From Pseudobutyrivibrio sp. OR37 (GTDB lineage Bacteria > Bacillota > Clostridia > Lachnospirales > Lachnospiraceae): DNA of 64,000 nt. Both the position numbers and the translations under genes were made by a program. The DNA lies in assembly GCF_900113655.1 (NCBI RefSeq), contig NZ_FOQF01000010.1, positions 45,042-109,041 of the forward strand, given 5' to 3'. The notes beneath the pieces are model-generated. The model saw nothing but the letters and a program-made list of their open reading frames with translations, did not search any database and was not told the origin of the DNA. Below are positions 41,173 through 48,659 of the stretch, in pieces. How positions within the stretch are numbered: the first letter of the stretch is position 1; the number at the start of each line of letters is the position of its first letter.

Positions 41173-41925
41173 GATTGCCAAAATCAAAAGATGAACTGGG
41201 TAGAATAAGTAAAAGAACATTCTAAAGGCCTTGTTATCAAAGCCCCTGTGTCCCTCGTAATAATACATAGGAATCAGCATCAAAAAAGCCCAAAGCTCTC
41301 TCTTGCCGCACAAAAGAGTAAGAATGGCTACACCTGTAGCAAAACCAATCAATCTGTTTAATTTATCCTTGCCGCTAAAAACGTACATTGCAGTGATACA
41401 GCATATTCCACCATGACCATAATCAAGATTGGTGAGCTCTGCAAAAACCATACCTACGAAAAGGGCAGCGCATTTTAAAAATGTACTAAGCTGAGGCTGC
41501 AGCTGCTTTTTTTCAATTTCACTAATAGCATAAAGAACTATAAGCCCAAGTGACAGTTCCCACAAAACATTGTTTTTCTCGAAAGAAAAAAACGTACCGC
41601 AAGCCACAAGGTCAAAAGGAATCTCAGAAAGTACTGCCACTGATAATAATCTAAGAATGTATTTTTTCACATTGCGGGTGTGCAAAAAGCCCTCCACCAG
41701 CATGTAGCAATAAATCGGAAAAGCCATTCGGCCGACATTTCTCATCAATTGATATAAATCGTCAATAGCTATAAATGAAAATGGATCAATCCCCTGCCTA
41801 ATCATATTTGCCACAAGTGCTACCCCCGAATGGTCGATGAGCATTGTGATAACCGCTATAATTTTTAACCCAGTCCCAGTAATTTCAAAACCTTCTCGTT
41901 TAGTCTCCATTATTTTACCATCCAT
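41149..41925 (-). CDS. TraX-family membrane protein
   Basis: Integral membrane protein of 258 residues with about 7-8 hydrophobic segments. The starting pattern GTGLKIIAVITMLIDHSGV and NVGRMAFPIYCYMLVEGFLH place it in the TraX family. In F-plasmid TraX acetylates pilin, but chromosomal Firmicutes members are not linked to conjugation and their substrate is unknown. Two in-frame starts are possible; the second ATG lies in a TAATG junction with the phosphatase stop codon, so translation is probably coupled. Confidence 0.85.
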   Translation of the reverse strand: MDGKIMETKREGFEITGTGLKIIAVITMLIDHSGVALVANMIRQGIDPFSFIAIDDLYQLMRNVGRMAFPIYCYMLVEGFLHTRNVKKYILRLLSVAVLSEIPFDLVACGTFFSFEKNNVLWELSLGLIVLYAISEIEKKQLQPQLSTFLKCAALFVGMVFAELTNLDYGHGGICCITAMYVFSGKDKLNRLIGFATGVAILTLLCGKRELWAFLMLIPMYYYEGHRGFDNKAFRMFFYLFYPVHLLILAIITNLFIL

Positions 41926-42386
41926 TCAATAAATTCTCTGACTGCGCCACGACCGCCGTCCTTTTTAGAAACAAAATCTGCAAGCTCAATTACTTCATCG
42001 CAAGCATCTGCAGGACAGCCTACCAATCCCCCGGCCTCCTGAATACGCTTCATGCAATCGTAATCGTTCATATCGTCACCGCAATATGCACACTGGTTAA
42101 GCTCTACACCAGACTTCTCCAAAATCTCTGTAAGCTTTGCAAATTTATCCCCTACTCCCTGATAAATCTCTGTAATGCCCAGCTCCTTAGCTCTATTTTC
42201 AACAATCCTGCTGGTACGACCAGTGATGATGACAGGTATGATTCCATTTGGCATGCCGATATGGCAAATCCCGTAGCCATCCTTTGCCGAGAAGGCCTTC
42301 ATTATCTCACCCTCCTGGCCCATGTATATATGTCCATCTGTAAGAGTGCCATCCACATCAAGCACTAAGTATTTAATATTCTTCAT
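41910..42386 (-). CDS. KdsC-like HAD phosphatase
   Basis: HAD-superfamily hydrolase without a large cap, 158 residues. Catalytic D9 and D11 lie in LVLDVDGTLTDG; VIITGRTS supplies the Thr, and CGDDMNDYDCM the second acidic pair. KdsC removes phosphate from KDO-8-phosphate in Gram-negatives; here no LPS is expected, so the substrate may be another nonulosonate or sugar phosphate. Its ribosome binding site AAGGAG lies in the 3' arm of a perfect 15-bp hairpin. Confidence 0.85.
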   Translation of the reverse strand: MKNIKYLVLDVDGTLTDGHIYMGQEGEIMKAFSAKDGYGICHIGMPNGIIPVIITGRTSRIVENRAKELGITEIYQGVGDKFAKLTEILEKSGVELNQCAYCGDDMNDYDCMKRIQEAGGLVGCPADACDEVIELADFVSKKDGGRGAVREFIEWMVK

Positions 42387-42389
42387 TAA

Positions 42390-42423
42390 AAAATCTCCTT
42401 AGAAAAACTTCTAAGGAGATTTT
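42390..42423 (-). terminator. Terminator hairpin that encloses the phosphatase ribosome binding site
   Basis: On the minus strand AAAATCTCCTTAGAA and TTCTAAGGAGATTTT form a perfect 15-bp stem with a 4-nt loop, then TT and AATG. It ends the dapA/NhaC transcript, yet the 3' arm contains AAGGAG placed 8 nt before the phosphatase ATG. Folding both terminates and blocks translation. Confidence 0.75.
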
Positions 42424-42429
42424 AACACA

Positions 42430-43968
42430 TTAGGCTGTGACTTTCTTCTGTGAAATGTTCTTTATTACAAGCAATGTACCAATCATAAGTGCAATACCGA
42501 TGATTAAGCAGATAGCCCAATTTCTAACAAAGCCTGAAATAATATATGACACAAGGGATACTGCTGCAACTGTTATGGCGTAAGGAAGCTGTGTGCTTAC
42601 GTGACGGATGTGGTCGCATTCAGCACCGGCTGATGCCATGATTGTGGTATCTGAAATTGGTGAGCAATGGTCACCGCAAACAGCACCTGCCATACATGCT
42701 GAAATGGCAATAATCATAAGCTCGTTGTTAAGGTCGCCACCGAATACATTTACAACGATAGGAATGAGAATACCAAAGGTTCCCCAAGATGTACCTGTTG
42801 CAAATGCGAGGAAGATACCAACTACAAATACAAGCGCTGGAAGAAGACTCATGAGGGCTCTGCTATCAGCAACATTTGCAACGATACCTGCCACATATTC
42901 TGCTGCACCAAGTGAATCTGTCATAGACTTAAGTGTCCATGCAAAGGTAAGAACAAGGATGGCTGGAACCATACTCTTAAAGCCTTCTGGAATAGCATTC
43001 ATACATTCGTTAAAGCTAAGCACTCTTGTTGCAAGGAAAAAGATGATTGTGATTACAAGTGCAACCACAGAACCATAAACAAGTCCAACTGATGCATCTG
43101 AATTTGAGAATGCATCGATGAAGCTAGCGCCTTCGAAAAATCCGCCTGTGTAAATCATTCCGATAATACAGCAAATAATAAGAGCTGCAATTGGAAGCAC
43201 CAAGTGAACTACCTTACCTCTTTCAGAGATTGGTGGATGTGGCTGATCCTCAGCACCTGTAAGGCTGGCTGCGTCCTTTTTCTTTTTATGCTTTGCCTCT
43301 GCCATGTTCTTAAGCTCTGCAAGATTCATTGAGCTATAGTCAAAATTCATGTAAGTGATGGTGAACATCATTACAAGTGTAAGCAATGCGTAGAAGTTGT
43401 AAGGGATGGCTCTGATGAAAAGTGTAAGGCCGTTTGCTCCATCTACGAAGCCTGTTACTGCCGCTGCCCATGATGAAATAGGTGCGATGATACACACTGG
43501 AGCAGCTGTGGCATCGATAAGATAAGCAAGCTTTTCTCTTGAGATGCCGTGCTTATCAGTAAGAGGTCTCATAACCGAACCTACTGTAAGGCAGTTGAAA
43601 TAATCATCGATGAAAATAAGCATTCCGAGAATGATTGTAGCAACCTGGGCTCCTGCCTTTGTCTTAACATGGGTAACTGCCCATTTACCAAAGGCTGCGG
43701 AACCACCCGCTCTGTTCATCAGCATGACCATGCTTCCCAAAACAACCAGGAAGGTAAGGATACCTACGTTCCAGCTGTCAGAAAGCTGACCAATCATTCC
43801 ATCAACAAAGATGTGCTCCATGGCACCTGTGATGTTGAAGCTTGCGTAAAGCAAACCGCCTGATAATATACCCACAAAAAGTGATGAGTAAACTTCTTTC
43901 GTAATAAGTGCCAGCACGATAGCAATAAGTGGTGGCAATAGTGACCAAATAGTGTTAGTAAATTCCAT
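42430..43968 (-). CDS. NhaC-family transporter, probable lysine carrier
   Basis: Integral membrane protein of 512 residues with about 12-13 helices. FATGTSWGTFGILIPIVVNVF and GAVCGDHCSPISDTTIMASA are hallmarks of the NhaC superfamily. It begins inside the last codons of dapA and shares its lysine riboswitch. NhaC-type proteins under lysine riboswitches have been proposed as lysine transporters (LysW), so lysine transport is more likely than Na+/H+ exchange. AGAGGAA upstream of the start serves as ribosome binding site. Confidence 0.85.
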   Translation of the reverse strand: MEFTNTIWSLLPPLIAIVLALITKEVYSSLFVGILSGGLLYASFNITGAMEHIFVDGMIGQLSDSWNVGILTFLVVLGSMVMLMNRAGGSAAFGKWAVTHVKTKAGAQVATIILGMLIFIDDYFNCLTVGSVMRPLTDKHGISREKLAYLIDATAAPVCIIAPISSWAAAVTGFVDGANGLTLFIRAIPYNFYALLTLVMMFTITYMNFDYSSMNLAELKNMAEAKHKKKKDAASLTGAEDQPHPPISERGKVVHLVLPIAALIICCIIGMIYTGGFFEGASFIDAFSNSDASVGLVYGSVVALVITIIFFLATRVLSFNECMNAIPEGFKSMVPAILVLTFAWTLKSMTDSLGAAEYVAGIVANVADSRALMSLLPALVFVVGIFLAFATGTSWGTFGILIPIVVNVFGGDLNNELMIIAISACMAGAVCGDHCSPISDTTIMASAGAECDHIRHVSTQLPYAITVAAVSLVSYIISGFVRNWAICLIIGIALMIGTLLVIKNISQKKVTA

Positions 43969-44839
43969 AAATCTTCATGTTCCTCTCTAAGATTTTTGTA
44001 TGTTCTTCTTCCATTTCGGTAAGTGGCTTTCTAAGAGGACCTGCCTCAAATCCCATCAGGTTAAGTGCCTTCTTTACAGGGATTGGGTTGACCTCTGAAA
44101 ACAGACTGTCGATAAGTGGTAATGCTTCAAGCTGCATTTTTGCTGCCTTTTTGAAGTCTCCATCAAGGCAAGCCTGACATAAATCGTGTGTCTGCTTTGG
44201 TGCCACATTTGAAAGAACAGATATAACTCCAAGTCCTCCCAGTGACATGATAGGAACGATTTGATCATCGTTTCCTGAATACACATCTAAGCATCCATCG
44301 GCTAATTGCATAAGCTTTGCAATTTGGCTGATATTTCCAGATGCTTCCTTTATAGCAACGATGTTTTTCACATCCTTTGCAAGCTTAACTGCTGTTTCTG
44401 GCAAAATGTTGCAGCCAGTACGGCTAGGTACATTGTAGAGGATGCAAGGGATGTTGATTGCATCTGCTGTATCCTTGAAATGTACATATAATCCATTCTG
44501 AGTAGCCTTGTTGTAATATGGGGTAACGAGAAGTACTGCGTCTGCCCCTGCTGCCTCAGCCTCTTTAGAAAGATAAATGGCAGTCTCTGTGCTGTTTGAG
44601 CCTGTACCTGCAATTACTGGAACGCGCCCATTTACAGTTTTCACACAGTGTTTTATTACATCTATATGCTCTTCGTGAGAAAGTGTGGATGCTTCGCCTG
44701 TGGTACCACAGATTACAATAGCATCAGTGCTGTTTTTAATCTGATATTCAATCAAATTATCAAGCTTTTCATAGTTAACTGTTGTGTCTTCATTGAATGG
44801 TGTAGCAATCGCTACAGCTGCGCCAGTAAATATACTCAT
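43955..44839 (-). CDS. dapA: 4-hydroxy-tetrahydrodipicolinate synthase
   Basis: Condenses pyruvate with aspartate semialdehyde at the branch point to lysine and meso-diaminopimelate. The 294 residues have GTTGEASTLS (45-54), Y135 in LYNVPSRTG and Schiff-base K164 in IVAIKEASGN. AGGAGG precedes the ATG. It is first in a two-gene operon after a lysine riboswitch, so expression should fall when lysine is abundant. Confidence 0.97.
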   Translation of the reverse strand: MSIFTGAAVAIATPFNEDTTVNYEKLDNLIEYQIKNSTDAIVICGTTGEASTLSHEEHIDVIKHCVKTVNGRVPVIAGTGSNSTETAIYLSKEAEAAGADAVLLVTPYYNKATQNGLYVHFKDTADAINIPCILYNVPSRTGCNILPETAVKLAKDVKNIVAIKEASGNISQIAKLMQLADGCLDVYSGNDDQIVPIMSLGGLGVISVLSNVAPKQTHDLCQACLDGDFKKAAKMQLEALPLIDSLFSEVNPIPVKKALNLMGFEAGPLRKPLTEMEEEHTKILERNMKIYGIY

Positions 44840-44858
44840 TTTTCTCCTCCTATAGTCC

Positions 44859-44945
44859 GCCAGTTACATATACAAGCCTTGGTATTACTACGTTCAGCTT
44901 AGAATGCTTCACTTAAGTAACACCAAGAGCTTGTCTACTACTGGC
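44859..44945 (-). other. Long hairpin between the lysine riboswitch and dapA
   Basis: On the minus strand GCCAGT pairs with ACTGGC at the base; beyond an internal loop, 17 consecutive pairs follow (CAAGC-U-CUUGGUGUUACU with AGUAAUACCAAGGCUUG, one bulge and one G-U) around a 26-nt loop. It lies after the riboswitch terminator and ends 8 nt before the dapA ribosome binding site. It has no U-tract. Not part of a normal lysine riboswitch. Confidence 0.7.
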
Positions 44946-44955
44946 TCACATAACA

Positions 44956-44990
44956 ATAAAAAAAGCTACTCACTAAAAAATGAGTAGCTT
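44956..44990 (-). terminator. Riboswitch-controlled terminator
   Basis: AAGCTACTCA pairs with TGAGTAGCTT around a short loop, followed by TTTTTTTATTG on the minus strand. It directly follows the lysine aptamer and is its expression platform. Confidence 0.9.
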
Positions 44991-45007
44991 CGTATTTACG
45001 ATACATA

Positions 45008-45187
45008 TGATAGCTCCCCATCTTTCGTACAAATACAATCGATGACAGTCATACGAATATTATCCGTATGCCCAGGACAAGCAACTACAGTCACTGCTCT
45101 CCTTCGGCGAAATCCCCTTTTATCTCATATCACTTGGGCCTGTCCCATCAATGAGATTACTAATGTTTCTCGCAACCTCTATCTCTT
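45008..45187 (-). ncRNA. Lysine riboswitch (L-box) aptamer
   Basis: Minus-strand conserved blocks appear in order: AGATAGAGGTTGCGA at the 5' side, ATTAGTAATC, AAGGGGATTTCGCCGAAGG, CTGGGCATACGG, TGACTGTCATCG, and GGGGAGCTATC closing the P1 helix. This is the L-box pattern. Lysine binding should favour the terminator at 44956-44990 and shut off dapA and the NhaC-type transporter gene. Confidence 0.92.
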
Positions 45188-45201
45188 ATTAAGTTGTCCT
45201 C

Positions 45202-45230
45202 ATAGTACATCTTCACATACTATATGTCAA
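45202..45230 (-). promoter_or_regulatory. Promoter of the lysine riboswitch-dapA operon
   Basis: On the minus strand TTGACA (45225-45230) and TACTAT (45202-45207) are 17 nt apart. The -35 is perfect. The transcript would start about 10 nt before the aptamer. Confidence 0.85.
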
Positions 45231-45245
45231 TAAAATTTTTAAACT

Positions 45246-46223
45246 TTAAAAATTGTTCATAAAATATCCTTCAGCGGCTAGCACCACCGTATCTCCCACC
45301 TTTAGCTTTAATTCCGCCACTGGAATCAGTGCCTCGTTATCACGAAATACTACCGCTGGCAAAAAATGCTGAGGTGTGCCGATTTCAGAGATGCATAGCC
45401 CCTTCCAACAATGGGCATCATTTATGTTTACAGTCAGCATATCAATCTGCTCATCTCTGGCAAATTTTTCCTGCTGCTTCACCCTGGTGTACTGCTCTAC
45501 GAAGCCGGCACTAATGATACCGGTTGGGATAGCCACCACCCCCACTCCAAAAAATGCAGTGAGAATAGCCATCAGCCTGCCCATAACTGTTATAGGGTAA
45601 ATGTCTCCATAGCCTACTGTAAGCAATGTGGAAACTGACCACCAGATTCCTGAAAATGCATTTTCAAAAACCTGTGGCTGAGCGTTGTGTTCAGCGTAGT
45701 AAACTCCGATGGAGCTGGCTAGCATAAGAATCAGCACGATTATCATGGAAGATGCAATTTGATTCTTTTTGTCCTTCAAAACCGAAAAAATCACAGCGAA
45801 GGAATCGTACTGGCCGTTGATTCTGAACAGGTGAAAGATTCGGATAATCCTTAGGATTCTGAAGGCCACAAAGCCTGACAAGAAAAAGAAAGGCAGGATG
45901 GTAAACAAATCTACAATTCCATCAAAGGAAATCAGAAATTTTAATACTGCCTTCGATTTGCTCACATTTGGATACAGTAAATCTGCCGTCCAAATTCTAA
46001 GTCCGTATTCAATGCAAAATATGATGATAGTCACAAAAGCGATGACATCCATAATCGGGAAATATGCAGATAGCTGGCTGAAGGTCTGCAGCACCATCAC
46101 AAGTATGTTTAAGGTGATTGTTATGGTGATGAATACGTCAAAAAATCTGCTTGTAATATCATCCTTGTTTCCGATTTGGATTATGTTAAAAATCCGCTGT
46201 TTAGTCAAAACACGTCCCCCCAT
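45246..46223 (-). CDS. Voltage-gated-type potassium channel
   Basis: Six-helix K+ channel of 325 residues. The selectivity filter TVGYGD lies at 202-207, and an S4-like helix FRILRIIRIFHLFRI at 121-135 carries regularly spaced arginines, so voltage sensing is plausible. Residues about 255-325 look like a TrkA-C-type ligand-binding domain (VAELKLKVGDTVVLAAEG). The ATG lies 10 nt after the amidase stop codon, so the pair is likely co-transcribed. Confidence 0.92.
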   Translation of the reverse strand: MGGRVLTKQRIFNIIQIGNKDDITSRFFDVFITITITLNILVMVLQTFSQLSAYFPIMDVIAFVTIIIFCIEYGLRIWTADLLYPNVSKSKAVLKFLISFDGIVDLFTILPFFFLSGFVAFRILRIIRIFHLFRINGQYDSFAVIFSVLKDKKNQIASSMIIVLILMLASSIGVYYAEHNAQPQVFENAFSGIWWSVSTLLTVGYGDIYPITVMGRLMAILTAFFGVGVVAIPTGIISAGFVEQYTRVKQQEKFARDEQIDMLTVNINDAHCWKGLCISEIGTPQHFLPAVVFRDNEALIPVAELKLKVGDTVVLAAEGYFMNNF

Positions 46224-46228
46224 TTTTC

Positions 46229-47026
46229 CTACTGTTTTAACTTGAGCCCGTAGTAATTCGCAATACCTGTAGCATCTGCCACGCCAAGCTGCTGATACTG
46301 CTCAGGTGTGCTTAGGTGATTTACTCTGTCTGAATCATTTGTGCAGAAGGCATGCTCTACGATAATGCATGGGATTCCGACACTCTTAGACTGATTTATG
46401 AGAGCGTAATAATCCTTGGCGCTGCCATCTGGGTATTTACCAGATGCTGAATCTCTTGTAACAAGACCTGTTCCGTTAGGGCAAAGCTTCCAATTATTGA
46501 CAGCAAGACCTGTTCCTACGAGCTGTGTAAGAATGGACTGCCCCAGCTGTGTGCCCTGCACGCAAAGCTGTGGCTTGTAATTAGGATTTGGAATGATTAC
46601 CTTTGAGCCGTTCTGTGATTTATCTAAATCTGGATCATAATCATTATGTAAGCTGACAAGCACTGTAGCCTTTGCATTTTTTGCAAAGTTCACGCGGGAT
46701 GCCAGGCACTTGGTTGCAGACGCTGGGTCCGCACCGTAAGGACATTCCAGGGTGTTTCTTGTCATGTAAACAGTTACGCCACTATATTTTTCAAGCTCCT
46801 GCTTGCAGTAATAGGCGATATAAAGATTGGCCAGGCCCTCCTCAAAATTCTCATAATGACAGCCCATGTGCGTAGTGTCGTGACCTGCATCAAGCACTAC
46901 TACAATGTTTTTCTTAGCTGACTTTTTGCTTTTTGCCTCTGATGTAAATGATGTAGCTGTGAAAAGTGACACTGCCATTGTGAGTCCTAATAAAAGACTC
47001 ATTCCTCTTTTAAATATTGGTTTCAT
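46229..47026 (-). CDS. Secreted N-acetylmuramoyl-L-alanine amidase (Amidase_3)
   Basis: Zinc amidase that cleaves the lactyl-Ala bond of peptidoglycan. Of 265 residues, the signal peptide is about 1-31 (LLLGLTMAVSLFTATSF). Ligands H49 (LDAGHD), E63 (ENFEEG) and H127 (SLHND) and catalytic E224 (VEHAF) are present. No cell-wall-binding domain follows. AGGAGG-like site before ATG. It lies between nnr and the channel gene. Confidence 0.92.
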   Translation of the reverse strand: MKPIFKRGMSLLLGLTMAVSLFTATSFTSEAKSKKSAKKNIVVVLDAGHDTTHMGCHYENFEEGLANLYIAYYCKQELEKYSGVTVYMTRNTLECPYGADPASATKCLASRVNFAKNAKATVLVSLHNDYDPDLDKSQNGSKVIIPNPNYKPQLCVQGTQLGQSILTQLVGTGLAVNNWKLCPNGTGLVTRDSASGKYPDGSAKDYYALINQSKSVGIPCIIVEHAFCTNDSDRVNHLSTPEQYQQLGVADATGIANYYGLKLKQ

Positions 47027-47044
47027 TATTCCTCCAAAGTGTAT

Positions 47045-48541
47045 TTATATTTTTTCAAAATTATCTATGATATGACTTGCCAAAACTCCTCGGGTGCCAT
47101 GGACTTTTGCAGCCTTGGTGCCTGCTTTGCCATGCAGATATGCTGCTGCACTCACAGTAAGCAGCGTACTTTCTGTAGCCTTTTGGCCCATCAGTGATGC
47201 CACCAAGCCTGCCAGTACATCCCCTGAGCCTGGTGTGGCTAGGGCTTCATTTCCGCTGGTGATGTAGTAGGCATTTATGCCATCAGTCACAATTGTAGTG
47301 TGATTTTTCAGCACCACAATGGAGCCTGTGTCTTTTGCAAAATCCTTTGCCACCTGTTCCTGATTAATTTTTATATCAGCAACCTTTATCCCTGTAAGGC
47401 GCTCCATTTCCTTGAGATGTGGTGTAAGAATCACTGGAATTCTTTCAGATGTCTGCTTTAAAAGCTGAAGGTTTTGTGACGTAAGATTGATTCCATCTGC
47501 ATCTATAATCACCGGCTTTGTGGAAGCTTCCAGTGTCCTTTTTAGAATGGCAGCTGATACCTCTCCTGTGCCAAGTCCAGGGCCAATCAATATCACATCC
47601 GCCCAATTAATCTGCGCTTCAAGCTCCTTCGCACTATATTCATTATAGCCTAAATACATTGCTTCAGGTAGATTTTGCCTGATGGCTTCAAGGTTATTTG
47701 TGTGAGTGTATATTTTCACCAATCCACTGCCAGCTGCTAATGCTGATTTGGCAGACAGGTAGCAGGCGCCGTAAATGTTTTCGCTTCCTGCAATTATTAA
47801 TAGCTTGCCGCAGCTGCCTTTATTGGCGTCCACTGGGCGAGGCTTGATATTTGTAAGTATGCCGTCATCTATGACGATATCGTAGTCTATATCATCTTGT
47901 TTTAGATATATACCTACATCAGCTACTATTATTTTTCCAGCGGCCACCTTGCAGTCCCCAAGGACCAAGCCCTTTTTCATATAGGCAAAGGTTACTGTTA
48001 AATCTGCCCTGATGCCTGTATCGCCAAGAAGCTTTCCACATGTGGCGTCATAGCCGGAAGGGATATCCACGGCCACAACCTTGTTTGCCTTTTCATTGAT
48101 GATAACTGTGGCTTTTTCGAAATCTCCTCCAAGTCCACGGCTTAGACCGATTCCAAACATGGCATCGATGGTCACACTGGATTGTTCTATGGCTGTTTCA
48201 TCAAATGTATTCTCTATAGTTATACCGTAGCTTTCTGCTATGGCGATTTCCTGTTTTAGCTGGTCGGTGAACTTATCGGGGTTTCCCATAACAAAACATC
48301 TGACATTCATGCCCTTTAGGTGAAGCAATCGTGCCACTGCCACTCCATCCCCTCCATTGTTTCCAGGGCCGCACACCACTGAAAACTTGCTGGCTTCAGG
48401 GAATTCCTGGGTGATGGCCTCCACCACCTTTAGGGAGGCCCGCTCCATCAGCACCAGACTAGGCATACTGTGCTCAGTCATTGTTCTTTTGTCACATTCT
48501 TGCATTTCCTGTGCTGATAATATGTACTGCCCCTCGCTCAT
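47045..48541 (-). CDS. nnr: Bifunctional NAD(P)H-hydrate repair enzyme
   Basis: Repairs hydrated NAD(P)H. The N-terminal epimerase domain (about 1-215) has GPGNNGGDGVAVARLL; the C-terminal ADP/ATP-dependent dehydratase domain (about 225-498) has GSCGKLLIIAGSENIYGA, LIGPGLGTG, LTPHLKEMERL and the ribokinase-like GSGDVLAGL. The 498 residues match the fused form. The amidase gene follows after 18 nt. Confidence 0.95.
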   Translation of the reverse strand: MSEGQYILSAQEMQECDKRTMTEHSMPSLVLMERASLKVVEAITQEFPEASKFSVVCGPGNNGGDGVAVARLLHLKGMNVRCFVMGNPDKFTDQLKQEIAIAESYGITIENTFDETAIEQSSVTIDAMFGIGLSRGLGGDFEKATVIINEKANKVVAVDIPSGYDATCGKLLGDTGIRADLTVTFAYMKKGLVLGDCKVAAGKIIVADVGIYLKQDDIDYDIVIDDGILTNIKPRPVDANKGSCGKLLIIAGSENIYGACYLSAKSALAAGSGLVKIYTHTNNLEAIRQNLPEAMYLGYNEYSAKELEAQINWADVILIGPGLGTGEVSAAILKRTLEASTKPVIIDADGINLTSQNLQLLKQTSERIPVILTPHLKEMERLTGIKVADIKINQEQVAKDFAKDTGSIVVLKNHTTIVTDGINAYYITSGNEALATPGSGDVLAGLVASLMGQKATESTLLTVSAAAYLHGKAGTKAAKVHGTRGVLASHIIDNFEKI

Positions 48542-48630
48542 AATATTCCCCTTTTATAGTGTAATGTCTCTTTTCTATATACTATACCACATTTCTATGT
48601 GAACAGGATTTATGTCTTTATACAACAAAA

Positions 48631-48655
48631 GACGCATATCTTAACGATATGCGCC
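48631..48655 (-). terminator. Terminator of the GGDEF-receiver gene
   Basis: GGCGCATATC pairs with GATATGCGTC around GTTAA, followed by TTTTG on the minus strand. It starts 5 nt after the stop codon. Confidence 0.8.
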
Positions 48656-48659
48656 TAAA

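Noticed and set aside
42430..43968. Plain Na+/H+ antiporter assignment for the NhaC-family gene
   Set aside because: The shared lysine riboswitch and overlap with dapA make a lysine-related substrate more likely.
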